This document shows positions 1 through 8,047 of a stretch of DNA of 64,000 nucleotides, piece by piece (position 1 is the first letter of the stretch; each line of letters starts with the position of its first letter). The translations under genes and the position numbers were made by a program. The notes under the pieces were generated by a model. The model worked only from the letters and a program-made list of their open reading frames with translations. It had not been told where the DNA came from and ran no database searches. This DNA comes from Clostridia bacterium (GTDB lineage Bacteria > Bacillota > Clostridia > Oscillospirales > Acutalibacteraceae). The stretch covers positions 1 through 64,000 of the forward strand of contig JAFURT010000014.1 of NCBI GenBank assembly GCA_017471765.1, given 5' to 3'.

Positions 1-13
1 CAGGCTAACAGTC

Positions 14-104
14 TGGCGGAGAGTGAGGGATTCGAACCCTCGTGCGATTTCACTCGCAACTCGATTTCGAGTCGAGCTCGTTATGACCACTTCGATAACT
101 CTCC
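14..104 (-). tRNA. tRNA-Ser(CGA)
   Basis: Reading the minus strand from 104, the acceptor stem GGAGAGT pairs with ACTCTCC, followed by discriminator G and an encoded CCA at 16-14. The anticodon arm CTCGA/TCGAG encloses CTCGAAA, giving anticodon CGA. A long variable arm (TGCGA/TCGCA) and a T arm GAGGG-TTCGAAT-CCCTC complete a class II serine tRNA. It lies downstream of the promoter at 311-339 and the tRNA-Ser half at 255-293, so it may be the distal part of one transcript. Confidence 0.96.
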
Positions 105-254
105 GTGTTATATTTCAACCCAACTTCTCAAATCTCAACCTCAGAAAATGGAGAGAAAAGTTGGAGAGAAAACTGTTTGACATATTCGATTGTACTGCGA
201 AAAGCCTTATAAATCAAGGGTTTTCAAGGAGAGGTTTCCAAAGTGACCATTGGT

Positions 255-293
255 TTTCGAGTGCTGCACCTTCGACCACTCGGACAACTCTCC
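255..293 (-). pseudogene. tRNA-Ser 5'-half remnant ending in the anticodon loop
   Basis: On the minus strand from 293 the sequence is a good serine tRNA 5' half: acceptor GGAGAGT, D arm TCCGAGTGGTCGAAGG, then CAGCA and the loop CTCGAAA. After the loop the expected partner TGCTG is missing and no T arm follows. Homology therefore stops at the anticodon loop, where many tRNA-targeting integrases recombine. The following AT-rich stretch contains CCCTTGATTTATAAGG-like sequence. I read it as a broken tRNA or old attachment-site junction. A functional unusual tRNA is unlikely. Confidence 0.7.
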
Positions 294-310
294 TGATTGA
301 TAACGCACCC

Positions 311-339
311 ATTATACAGAACTGAAGGCATTTTGTCAA
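311..339 (-). promoter_or_regulatory. Consensus sigma-70 promoter for the tRNA-Ser region
   Basis: On the minus strand, TTGACA (339-334) and TATAAT (316-311) are separated by exactly 17 bases, a perfect match at both boxes. Transcription would start near 304 and enter the tRNA-Ser half at 293 and then the intact tRNA-Ser at 104. Such strength is normal for stable RNA genes. Confidence 0.85.
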
Positions 340-518
340 CCATTCTGGCCAAAATCGCCGCTGAAGTTGTAAAAATGTTGGAGCTGTATCGGAACGACGT
401 TGTCGAAAAGACAAAAGGGAGCGTCTGGTTGCCGGGAGAACGGGAATTTATGGAAACCCGGAGGGGGCGAAGAGGCTCGTTCGGTGCGTTTTTGGATAAT
501 TCGGCAAAGAACTTTGAT

Positions 519-576
519 ATTTTACAAAAAGAGTGTAATATTCTGCAAATACAATTTTTTCAAAAGGTGGTAAAAT
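519..576 (+). promoter_or_regulatory. Copy B of the locus operator/promoter (paired direct repeats plus -10)
   Basis: Two 11-bp direct repeats, ATTTTACAAAA (519) and ATTCTGCAAAT (540), start 21 bp apart. A -10-like TAAAAT starts 31 bp after the second repeat (571) and there is no good -35 box. The same repeats, the 21-bp spacing and the 31-bp distance to a TATAAT recur at 15367-15424, and about two thirds of all bases match between the copies. Spacing of two helical turns with the proximal site over the -35 region is typical of activation by AraC-family proteins, and an araC gene lies next to it. This copy points into the 3' end of araC, so its transcript would be antisense to araC and could continue into the transport operon. 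Confidence 0.6.
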
Positions 577-616
577 GTATGAGAATTGGTATAGTTAAAT
601 GTGTAAATTGCCTATA

Positions 617-633
617 GACCCCTGCATGGGGTC
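617..633. terminator. Short GC hairpin after araC (weak terminator)
   Basis: GACCCC and GGGGTC form a 6-bp stem around TGCAT, 20 bases beyond the araC stop codon. Neither side carries a good U-run, so this is a weak terminator or processing hairpin at best. It also lies just downstream of the promoter at 519-576 and could attenuate the antisense transcript. Confidence 0.4.
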
Positions 634-652
634 AGTCTCTTGTTGCCCAATA

Positions 653-1642
653 TTACTGCATGATGGAGTTTTGGTACTCACTGGGAGACATCGAGGTGTA
701 CTTTTTGAACAACCGGGAGAAATAGTGCAGCGAAGAGAAGTTCAGGGCATTGGAAATCTGAGAAAAATTCATATCCGTGTCCAGGATAAGCCGTTTGGCC
801 TCCTCCACCTTGAGAATGTTGTAGTAGGTGAGGATGGTCTGGCCGGAATGGCTCTTGAAGGTTTGAGACAGGTGGGTTTTGCTGAAATGAAACTCCGCCA
901 CCAGCTCATCCAAGGAAATGGAGGAGTACACCCGATCCTTCAGATATTGCACCAGCCGGTTGAACAGTTGCCGATTGGAGGTTTCCGGCTGTGCCGTGGG
1001 CTCCAGGTTGCGGGGGCTGGTCACGGCGTCGTGATCCAGGGTGGCGTAGCGGCGGTTTCGCTGGATGTTCTGCTCCCAGTAGGTGGGGGCGTCGGTGGTG
1101 TCGTTGTGGGCAACGGCCTCTTTCACCTGTACATAATAGCCGCGCTTAAGCTGGATAATCAGCTGCTCCGCCAATAGCTGAATATAGTGCTGGGAGGCGT
1201 ACTGGTCGCCACGGTCGGCGGTGTAGGGGAGAGGCTCCCTCTCGGCGGCCGTCTGCTGGCGATACTGCTCGGCCTCGTCCACGATTTCCCGTAACAGCTT
1301 GCGGGCCTTAAGGTCAAAGAGTAGGCGCTTGTTCCGCAACAGTAGCATCTCCCGCCCGACGGCATGAAAATCGATTTGAACGATAGAGGCGGAGGAGTCG
1401 GGAAAGGTCAGCAAATGATGGGACTGCCCCGGCTGAAGCACGAAGCCCTGGGACTGGGTCAGGTGATGCACCCGATGGATGCACCCGATCTCAGCGCTGC
1501 CGGAATCCACATAATACAGAGTCCAACTGTCAGATGCCTCGACGGTCTGAAAATGATTGGCCTGTAAGCGCAACGACCGCAATGGCATAATGGGGAAAAT
1601 GGAAAAATTCTGCGTTTCCACCTGTACTTTTTCCACGTTCAT
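653..1642 (-). CDS. AraC/XylS-family transcriptional regulator
   Basis: About 329 residues. The N-terminal ~200 residues have the cupin-like ligand-binding pattern of sugar-responsive AraC proteins (for example GFVLQPGQSHHL near residue 88). The C-terminal ~100 residues carry the two helix-turn-helix motifs: SLDELVAEFHFSKTHLSQTF, then the signature FSQISNALNFSSLHYFSRLF and KKYTSMSPSEYQ. It is divergent from the sugar-transport operon at 1728, the usual position of a local activator, and the paired direct repeats at 519 and 15367 are its likely binding sites. Start choice: the ATG at 1642 is only 2 bases from AAGGAGG, whereas an in-frame GTG at 1636 has an 8-base spacing and may be the true start. 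The inducer is unknown; an oligosaccharide or monosaccharide from the locus is plausible. Confidence 0.93.
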   Translation of the reverse strand: MNVEKVQVETQNFSIFPIMPLRSLRLQANHFQTVEASDSWTLYYVDSGSAEIGCIHRVHHLTQSQGFVLQPGQSHHLLTFPDSSASIVQIDFHAVGREMLLLRNKRLLFDLKARKLLREIVDEAEQYRQQTAAEREPLPYTADRGDQYASQHYIQLLAEQLIIQLKRGYYVQVKEAVAHNDTTDAPTYWEQNIQRNRRYATLDHDAVTSPRNLEPTAQPETSNRQLFNRLVQYLKDRVYSSISLDELVAEFHFSKTHLSQTFKSHSGQTILTYYNILKVEEAKRLILDTDMNFSQISNALNFSSLHYFSRLFKKYTSMSPSEYQNSIMQ

Positions 1643-1658
1643 CGCCTCCTTACTTTAA

Positions 1659-1687
1659 ATATTATGCCAATTTTGTCAAATTGTCAA
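1659..1687 (-). promoter_or_regulatory. Promoter of the araC-family gene
   Basis: On the minus strand, TTGACA (1687-1682) is followed after 17 bases by TAATAT (1664-1659), about 17 bases before the regulator's start codon. A second TTGACA lies 8 bp further on, giving a close TTGACAA direct repeat that could also be an operator. Confidence 0.55.
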
Positions 1688-1710
1688 CCTATCAAGTGTA
1701 CAAATATAAA
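1681..1710 (+). promoter_or_regulatory. Possible plus-strand promoter for the transport operon
   Basis: TTGTCA (1681-1686) and TATAAA (1705-1710) are 18 bases apart and overlap the divergent araC promoter. The predicted start (~1717) would leave almost no leader before the ribosome site at 1716-1722, so this promoter is doubtful. The operon may instead be fed by the promoter at 519-576. AGTGTACAAATAT at 1695 resembles the locus direct repeat (10 of 13 bases). Confidence 0.3.
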
Positions 1711-1727
1711 GTTTTAGGAAAGATGGT

Positions 1728-4664
1728 GTGTCAGTTATGTTCTCTCACTTGGCGAAAAGAACCATGTGCTGCCTGTTGGCGGTATTGCTGCTGTTTGCGG
1801 TGGTACCGTTTAGCGTCAGTGCGGAGCCGGAGACCCCGGATGCGGATGTGTCGGGAGATGTGGCGACGGACGGTGGACAGGCCGGCAGTGCGGAGCCGGA
1901 AGCGGCGGAAACACCGGAGTATACGGAGTACTATGCCCGGTACGCTGATGCCGAACGGCCGGAGGAGCGTATGGAGGTGGGCCTCTCTGCGCTGGTTGCC
2001 GGGGGAGAGGCGCCGAACTTTTTCGAGGACGCTGAAAAAGGCCAGGTGCTGAACATGGCGGCAAACGGTAGCAACGCCACTTTCCGGTTTACGGTCGCTA
2101 CGGCCGGCTTGTACAATCTGCAAGTGCTGTACAAGCAGCATGGTGAGGATCTGGTATCGGACGCCTTGATGGACGTGGCAGTGGATGGAGTCATTCCGTC
2201 CTATTCCATGGACGATGTGCAGATCCCCCGCTACTGGACCATCTCCGAAAAGGCCTACGATAGCCGGGGCAACGAGCTGTCCAATGAGATGGCCGAGGTG
2301 GCGGCATGGCGCTGGCAGACGGCTTATGATGCCGGTGGCCGGCATAATGACCCCCTTTGCTTCTGGCTGGAGGCCGGAGAGCACACGGTGACCCTGACTT
2401 TTGAAAAGGCGGGCCTGTTGCTGGCGGGCGTGGCGTTCTTCAACGAGAAGGAGGCGCCGGCCTACCAAAAGCCCGATGGAGTTAAAGTGACGGACGCAGC
2501 CCCCATCATCGCTGAGGGCGAGGCGTACACCTGGTCTACCGATTCTGCCATCCAGCTGACAACCGACAGCAACAACGCGGCTATGTCCCCCAGCCACCCG
2601 GAATTGCGGCTGTTCAACGCCATCGGCGGCAGTACCTGGGCCACCACCCAGCAGGCGCTGGGCTGGGAGGTTGAGGTGAAGACCTCCGGCTGGTACAAGA
2701 TTGCCGTCAAGGTGCGGCAGAGCACCAAGACCGGTTCTTTCTCCACCCGTGCCCTGCGCATTGATGGCAAGCTGCCCTATGCGGAGTGCGGCGAGATTCG
2801 CTTCCCTTACAGCACCAACTGGTACAACAAGGTCATCGCCACCGAGGCGGGAGAGCCTATGCTGTTCTGGCTGGAGGCCGGCAAGCACACCATTTCTCTG
2901 GAAGCAGTGCCCGGCAAGCTGTCGAATACGATGGTAGAACTGCAGGATTGCGTGGAAGAACTCAACCGCATCATGCGCCAGCTGGTGCAGGTGGTGGGTA
3001 ATTCCGGCGATAAGTACCGGGATTACAACCTGGACGAGGAGATTCCCACCCTGCCGGACGATGTCAAGGCTATGCTGGAGCGTCTGACGGTACAGCGGGA
3101 TGAGATTAAGCGTCTCAGCGGCGATAACGGCAGTGAGACCTCCAAACTGCAGACCATGATTACCCAGCTGGAGTATTTCGTAGAGGATATCGACGAAATG
3201 GCGCTCAAGCTGAACACCTTCAAAAACAACATCACCACCCTGGCCTCCTGGGTCAACGAGTTGCTCACCCAGCCCCTGGAGATTGACTATGTGATCACCT
3301 ACGGTGCCGACAATGACCTGCCGGATGTGTCCGCCGGCTTCTTTAAGGACCTGTGGTTTACCATCCAGCGCCTGACGGTGACCTTTGCCTCTGACTACGG
3401 TCAGCTGGGCGATGTGGATACCAGCAAGGAGTATCTCAAGGTGTGGATTTCCACCGGTCAGGAGCAGATGCAGATTGTGCAGAGCCTGGCCAATGAGTAC
3501 TCTGCCATGGAGGGCGTAAAGGTTGGTGTCAAGGTCGAACTGGTTGCCGCCAACCTGCTGGAGGCGGTCATGGCCGGCAAGGGCCCGGATATTTCCTTGC
3601 AGCAAGCCAACGACCTGCCGGTCAACCTGGCGGCCCGTGGCGAGCTGGTGGATTTGAGCCAGTTTGATGGCTTTGAGGAGACCAGGGAGCGCTACCACGC
3701 CAACTCCTTTGCTCCGTACCTGTACAACGGCGGCGTGTACGCCATGCCGCTGACCGAAGCGTTCTATATGATGTTCGTACGTACCGACGTGTTTGAGGAA
3801 ATGTCCCTGGAGGTGCCCAACACGTGGGAAGAACTGTACGAGGTGGCCACCATCCTCCAGCGGAACAACCTGGGCGCCGGTATCCCCTCGGATATGAGCA
3901 TTTTTGCCTCTATGCTGGCGCAGAACGGCGGTACTTTCTATAATGAGGACCAGACCGCCACCACCTTTGGCAACCAGGCGGAAATCGACGCTTTCAAGGC
4001 GTGGACCAGCCTGTACACCGAAAAGGGCTTCGACCTGGCGTACGACCCCTTCAACCGTCTGCGTACCGGCGAGATGCCCATCGCACTGGCCTCCTTCGGT
4101 CTGTATAACCAGCTGAAGGTATCCGCCCCCGAAATCAACGGCCGTTGGCAGATGTACCCGGTGGTGGGCACGCCCAAATACAATGCGGACGGCACCCCCA
4201 TGCTGGACGAAAACGGCCAGCAGGTCATCGACCGGAGCTGGAGCTGTGCTACCCAGGGCTCTGTAGGCTTGAGCCAGGGCGCTACCTGCACCTTCATTCT
4301 GAAGGGCTGCAAGAACAAAGAGGCCGCCTGGGATTTCCTCAAGTGGTACACCAGCGATGAGGTGCGGAAGGAGTTCGCCCTGAAGATTGAGATGCGCATG
4401 GGCGTGGCCTCCCGTTACACCCCGGCCAACTACCGGGTGCTGGAGAACCTGCCCTGGACGGATACCGAGCGGGAGATGCTGCTGGCTCAGTGGGATGAGC
4501 TGGTGCTGTTCCCGGAGATTCCCGGCAGCTACTATGTGGGTCGTAACCTGACCTATGCATTCCGTCAGGTGGTCTATAACGACGAAAACCCTGTGTATGC
4601 TTTGAACAAATACAATGAGATTATCAACCGCGAGCTTACCCGTAAGCTGCAGACGGTAAACTGA
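1728..4664 (+). CDS. Chimeric family 1 sugar-binding protein with N-terminal beta-sandwich domains
   Basis: 978 residues, far longer than the usual ~450 for an ABC sugar-binding protein. A signal peptide (first ~35 residues, ending near SVSA) is followed by an acidic linker, two CBM-like beta-sandwich regions (roughly 75-245 and 265-405, each ending in a FWLEAGxHT motif), a helical probably coiled-coil stretch (405-570), and a family 1 extracellular solute-binding domain (about 570-975, with MPLTEAFYMMFVRTDVF and NTWEELYEVA). There is no lipobox. It heads the transport operon and is followed 16 bases later by its permease. The extra domains could bind polysaccharide or cell wall and hand over oligosaccharides (inference). 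The GTG start is preferred because AGGAAAG lies 5 bases upstream; ATG at 1737 is an alternative. Confidence 0.85.
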   Translation: MSVMFSHLAKRTMCCLLAVLLLFAVVPFSVSAEPETPDADVSGDVATDGGQAGSAEPEAAETPEYTEYYARYADAERPEERMEVGLSALVAGGEAPNFFEDAEKGQVLNMAANGSNATFRFTVATAGLYNLQVLYKQHGEDLVSDALMDVAVDGVIPSYSMDDVQIPRYWTISEKAYDSRGNELSNEMAEVAAWRWQTAYDAGGRHNDPLCFWLEAGEHTVTLTFEKAGLLLAGVAFFNEKEAPAYQKPDGVKVTDAAPIIAEGEAYTWSTDSAIQLTTDSNNAAMSPSHPELRLFNAIGGSTWATTQQALGWEVEVKTSGWYKIAVKVRQSTKTGSFSTRALRIDGKLPYAECGEIRFPYSTNWYNKVIATEAGEPMLFWLEAGKHTISLEAVPGKLSNTMVELQDCVEELNRIMRQLVQVVGNSGDKYRDYNLDEEIPTLPDDVKAMLERLTVQRDEIKRLSGDNGSETSKLQTMITQLEYFVEDIDEMALKLNTFKNNITTLASWVNELLTQPLEIDYVITYGADNDLPDVSAGFFKDLWFTIQRLTVTFASDYGQLGDVDTSKEYLKVWISTGQEQMQIVQSLANEYSAMEGVKVGVKVELVAANLLEAVMAGKGPDISLQQANDLPVNLAARGELVDLSQFDGFEETRERYHANSFAPYLYNGGVYAMPLTEAFYMMFVRTDVFEEMSLEVPNTWEELYEVATILQRNNLGAGIPSDMSIFASMLAQNGGTFYNEDQTATTFGNQAEIDAFKAWTSLYTEKGFDLAYDPFNRLRTGEMPIALASFGLYNQLKVSAPEINGRWQMYPVVGTPKYNADGTPMLDENGQQVIDRSWSCATQGSVGLSQGATCTFILKGCKNKEAAWDFLKWYTSDEVRKEFALKIEMRMGVASRYTPANYRVLENLPWTDTEREMLLAQWDELVLFPEIPGSYYVGRNLTYAFRQVVYNDENPVYALNKYNEIINRELTRKLQTVN

Positions 4665-4680
4665 AAGGAGGAGAGGAAGC

Positions 4681-5589
4681 ATGGCTAAACGGAAAAACCT
4701 GGGCCGGGACATCAAGCGGTACAGCGTGTGTTATTTTATGGTCGCTCCCTATATACTGTTGTTCCTGTTCTTTATCCTGGCCCCCATCATCATCGCCTTT
4801 TTCTTCAGTTTTACGGATTTTAATATGGTCAAATTCCCTCCTGATTTTTCCGGACTGGATAACTACATCCGGATTTTTCTGGAGGATGACGATTTTCTGA
4901 TTGCTATCCGCAACACGTTGGTGCTGGCCTGTGTGACCGGCCCGATCAGTTATTTCGCCTGTCTGTTCCTCGCCTGGTTTATCAATGAGCTTCACCCCTT
5001 CCTGCGTGCCTTCTTTACGGTGTGCTTCTATGCGCCGACCATTTCCGGTACGTTGTATGTGATGTGGGGCTTCCTGTTCAGCGGTGACCAGTACGGTATT
5101 CTGAACAATGTGCTGATGGATCTGGGCATTCTCAGCGAACCATACCAATGGCTGACCAACACCGAATCCATGCTGCCCATTATCATGGTGGTGCAAATCT
5201 GGATGAGCTTCGGCTCGGCCTTCCTGTCCTTCGTGGCCGGTCTGCAGGGCATCCCCCGCAGTCTGTACGAGGCTGGCTCGGTGGACGGCGTACGCAACCG
5301 CTGGCAGGAGCTGTTCTACCTGACCCTGCCTTCCATGGGCCCCCAGCTGTTGTTCGGTGCGGTTATGCAGATTGCCGGTGCTTTCTCCATCGGCGCTACC
5401 ATTACGGCCCTGATGGGCTATCCCACCACGGATAATGCGGCGCTGACCGTGGTCACCTACATATCCGACTTCGGTTCCATTCGTTATGAAATGGGTTACG
5501 CCTGTGCCCTTTCCTTCATTCTGTTTGTGATCATCCTGGCGACCCACTGGGTCATTGAGCACATCATTATGAAGTATGCATCTGACTGA
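4681..5589 (+). CDS. Sugar ABC transporter permease, MalF/LplB type (pair 1)
   Basis: 302 residues with about six membrane segments and the cytoplasmic EAA loop of binding-protein-dependent permeases (LYEAGSVDGVRNRWQELF, then TLP), which docks onto the ATPase. CUT1-type permeases of this kind import oligosaccharides or glycosides. AAAGGAGGAGAGG sits 4-5 bases before the ATG, and the gene is 16 bases behind the binding protein. It forms a heterodimer with the next permease. No ATP-binding subunit is encoded in the window, so a shared MsmX/UgpC-like ATPase elsewhere must power it (known for this transporter class; inferred here). Confidence 0.92.
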   Translation: MAKRKNLGRDIKRYSVCYFMVAPYILLFLFFILAPIIIAFFFSFTDFNMVKFPPDFSGLDNYIRIFLEDDDFLIAIRNTLVLACVTGPISYFACLFLAWFINELHPFLRAFFTVCFYAPTISGTLYVMWGFLFSGDQYGILNNVLMDLGILSEPYQWLTNTESMLPIIMVVQIWMSFGSAFLSFVAGLQGIPRSLYEAGSVDGVRNRWQELFYLTLPSMGPQLLFGAVMQIAGAFSIGATITALMGYPTTDNAALTVVTYISDFGSIRYEMGYACALSFILFVIILATHWVIEHIIMKYASD

Positions 5590-5606
5590 TGTCCGTCGGC
5601 GTGCCC

Positions 5607-5623
5607 GGGGCGGTAGCCGCCCC
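5607..5623. other. Intergenic GC hairpin in the transport operon
   Basis: GGGGCGG and CCGCCCC form a 7-bp stem around TAG between the two permease genes, without a U-run. It may be an mRNA stability or processing element that sets relative expression of the upstream genes. Confidence 0.45.
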
Positions 5624-5651
5624 ATAAATCTATCGAAAGGAAGAGCGCTAT

Positions 5652-6557
5652 ATGTCTAAAGCGAAAGCCGTCGAGGCTGTAGATACCAAGAAATTAAAAA
5701 CGCGCAAAAGACAGAAGGAAGCCATCGCCCGTACCTGGTGGGGAAATGCGTTTGTCTTTCTGTTCCTGGGGCTGATGGCCGTGTTTATGCTGTTGCCATT
5801 CTACTATGCGATTATGCAGTCCCTCAAGCCGATGGAGGAGATCTTTGCTTATCCTCCCCGGTTTTATGTGGTCAATCCATCTTTTAACAACTTCCGGTCG
5901 CTGGGGATTCTTACCGACAGCCTCTGGATTCCCCTGAGCCGGGCTATTTTCAACACCGTGTTTGTCACCCTGGCCGGTACGGTGTGCAATGTGGTGGTGT
6001 CCTCTCTGGCCGCCTTCCCCTTTGCTAAGTATAATTTCCCCGGCTCTCAGTTCACCTTTAAAGTGATTACCAAGGCTTTGCTGTTCACCGGTGCGGTGAC
6101 GGCGGTGCCCCAGTATCTGCTGATTGCCAAGGCCGGCATGGTGAACACCTACTTCGCTCTGTTGGGCCCGGCGGTCGCCGCCCCCATGGGCATGTTCCTG
6201 CTGAAGAACTTTATGAGCCAGATTCCCACCACTATGCTGGAGGCGGCGGAGCTGGACGGAGCTTCCATCCCCCGCATTTGGTGGCAGATCGTGCTCCCCA
6301 ACGTCAAGCCGGCGGTGCTGACGCTGATCATCCTGTGCTTCCAGAGCCTGTGGAATATGACCGGCGGCAACTTCATCTATGAGGAGAAGCTCAAGCTGTT
6401 GCCCACCATTCTGCAACAGATCTCTTCCTCCGGTATCGCGTATTCCGGTGCGGCGGCGGCTGCATCGGTTATCCTGATGATACCGCCCCTGTTCGTGTAC
6501 ATCCTGGTGCAGAGCCGTGTGCTGGAGACCATGGCTCATGCCGGTATCGATAAGTAA
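5652..6557 (+). CDS. Carbohydrate ABC transporter permease, MalG/UgpE type (pair 1)
   Basis: 301 residues with a basic N-terminus, six predicted membrane helices and a clear EAA loop (MLEAAELDGASIPRIWWQIV, then LPNVKP). It partners the permease at 4681. The start has an AAAGGAAGAG ribosome site. The next gene begins 12 bases downstream, so all of these are on one transcript. The substrate is not readable from sequence; neighbours suggest an oligosaccharide. Confidence 0.92.
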   Translation: MSKAKAVEAVDTKKLKTRKRQKEAIARTWWGNAFVFLFLGLMAVFMLLPFYYAIMQSLKPMEEIFAYPPRFYVVNPSFNNFRSLGILTDSLWIPLSRAIFNTVFVTLAGTVCNVVVSSLAAFPFAKYNFPGSQFTFKVITKALLFTGAVTAVPQYLLIAKAGMVNTYFALLGPAVAAPMGMFLLKNFMSQIPTTMLEAAELDGASIPRIWWQIVLPNVKPAVLTLIILCFQSLWNMTGGNFIYEEKLKLLPTILQQISSSGIAYSGAAAAASVILMIPPLFVYILVQSRVLETMAHAGIDK

Positions 6558-6569
6558 GGGGGGACGGTT

Positions 6570-8042
6570 ATGAGCAAAAAAATGCTGGTAAAATGGCTCC
6601 GGCTGACGGCGGTGTGCCTGGTGCTGACCATGTGTCTGTCTGTGGCGGTATCGGCCGGTGTGCTGGAGGAACTGACCTATACCTACAACTCATACGCCGA
6701 TGCGGTACCGGTCCCCGACCTGTTCCGGGCGGTCAAGTTTGTGGGCGGCGAGAGCATGGAGTGTGGCTCCTTCTCCAAGCCGGCCGAAATGTATATGCAT
6801 ACCGACGGCAACCTGTACATCTGCGATACGGATAATAACCGCATCGTGGTGCTGGACCGGGATTTAAACTTCGTTCGCATTCTGGAGGAGTTCTACTACC
6901 CGGAGACGGACGAGACTATCTATCTGTATGAGCCCTCCGGCATCTATGTGGATGACCAGGAGCGCCTGTACATCTCCAACACCCAGGATTGCAGTATTCT
7001 GCGCTGTGATCAGGAGGGCGTCATCGACCGGATGTATTTCACACCCGAAATCAGCCAGTTCAATGACGAGGTGTATTTCGAGCCTACCCGTCTGCTGGTA
7101 GACCAGCAGGATAACCTGTATGTGCTGTGCCGCAATATCTATCAGGGTATCGTGATGTTCAATGCCGACGGCGAGTTTGAGACCTTCTACGGTGCTGAGT
7201 CGGTGTTTGCCTCTGCTGAGGTGCGGATGCAGCAGCTGTGGAAGAATATCCTGTCGGATGAGGCTAAAGAGGGCACTGCCCAGTATGTCCCCACCGAGAT
7301 GAAGTGCATCGATATCGACAGCGAGGGATACATCTACACCATCGCCCAGGCCCATTCGACGCTGGGCACCAAAAACCAGATGGACAGCATCCGCAAGCTG
7401 AACGCCAAGGGTGCCGACATTTTGGTAAAGAAGATGCCGAAGCTGTCCTTTACAGCGTTCCAGGGGGCGGCGGTTCACCTGAACATGACCGACGTGGTGG
7501 TCGACGAGGATGGATACATCACCATCATCGATGCCGCTAAGGGCAAGCTGTTGCACTTTGACCGGGAGATGAACCTGCTGGGTATGTCCGGCTGTATCGG
7601 CTATGACCTGGGACAGTACCAGGTGCCCTCTGCCATCGAGCAGAACGGCGACCGGGTATATGTGCTGGATCAGTCCACCAACATGATTACCATGCTGGAG
7701 CTGACCGAGTTTGGCCAGGCTGTACATACCGCCGTGTCGGCGTACCAGGAGGGCTACTACGATCAGACGGTGGGCCCGTGGAACGAGGTCATCAGCCTGA
7801 GCGCCAACTATGAGTTCGCCTACACTTGTCTGGGTAATGCTTACCTGAACAGCGGCGAATACCAGAAGGCTCTGGAGTGCTACGAGCTGGGGCGTGACAG
7901 TGAGGGCTACAACGAAGCCTACAAGCAGATCCGTAAGGATGCCATCCGCAACGTACTTATCTACGTGGTGGTGGCTGTGGTAGCTGTGGCTGTGGTAGCC
8001 ATCGTGCTGGTCAAGATTGTGAAGAACAGGAAAAGGAGGTGA
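6570..8042 (+). CDS. Exported NHL-repeat beta-propeller/TPR protein with C-terminal membrane anchor
   Basis: 490 residues. Signal peptide (1-29, ending AVSAG), then NHL-type propeller repeats (~45-370; repeated units such as GNLYICDTDNNRIVVLD, ERLYISNTQD, DNLYVLC, GYITIID). A TPR-like pair follows (~390-450, AYTCLGNAYLNSGEYQKALECY), then one transmembrane helix (~460-482) and a KNRKRR tail. The propeller should lie outside the cell, tethered to the membrane. It is not a recognised enzyme; the propeller probably binds glycan or protein partners. It overlaps the next gene's ribosome site, so the two are likely translationally coupled. The set NHL protein + YIP1 + DUF5696 with sugar permeases recurs in clostridial sugar loci, to my knowledge without a defined role. 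Confidence 0.8.
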   Translation: MSKKMLVKWLRLTAVCLVLTMCLSVAVSAGVLEELTYTYNSYADAVPVPDLFRAVKFVGGESMECGSFSKPAEMYMHTDGNLYICDTDNNRIVVLDRDLNFVRILEEFYYPETDETIYLYEPSGIYVDDQERLYISNTQDCSILRCDQEGVIDRMYFTPEISQFNDEVYFEPTRLLVDQQDNLYVLCRNIYQGIVMFNADGEFETFYGAESVFASAEVRMQQLWKNILSDEAKEGTAQYVPTEMKCIDIDSEGYIYTIAQAHSTLGTKNQMDSIRKLNAKGADILVKKMPKLSFTAFQGAAVHLNMTDVVVDEDGYITIIDAAKGKLLHFDREMNLLGMSGCIGYDLGQYQVPSAIEQNGDRVYVLDQSTNMITMLELTEFGQAVHTAVSAYQEGYYDQTVGPWNEVISLSANYEFAYTCLGNAYLNSGEYQKALECYELGRDSEGYNEAYKQIRKDAIRNVLIYVVVAVVAVAVVAIVLVKIVKNRKRR

Positions 8043-8047
8043 GCACG

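Noticed and set aside
107..132. A -10-like TATAAC directly before the intact tRNA-Ser
   Set aside because: Its start point would fall inside the tRNA. The perfect promoter at 311-339 is a better source.
599..1177. Plus-strand frame opposite araC, downstream of the inducible promoter
   Set aside because: No ribosome site and composition typical of an antisense shadow. The promoter is better explained as producing a long leader or antisense RNA.
1731..4715. Minus-strand open frame of ~990 codons opposite the chimeric binding protein
   Set aside because: Same reason: it mirrors the coding strand and lacks a ribosome site or domain.
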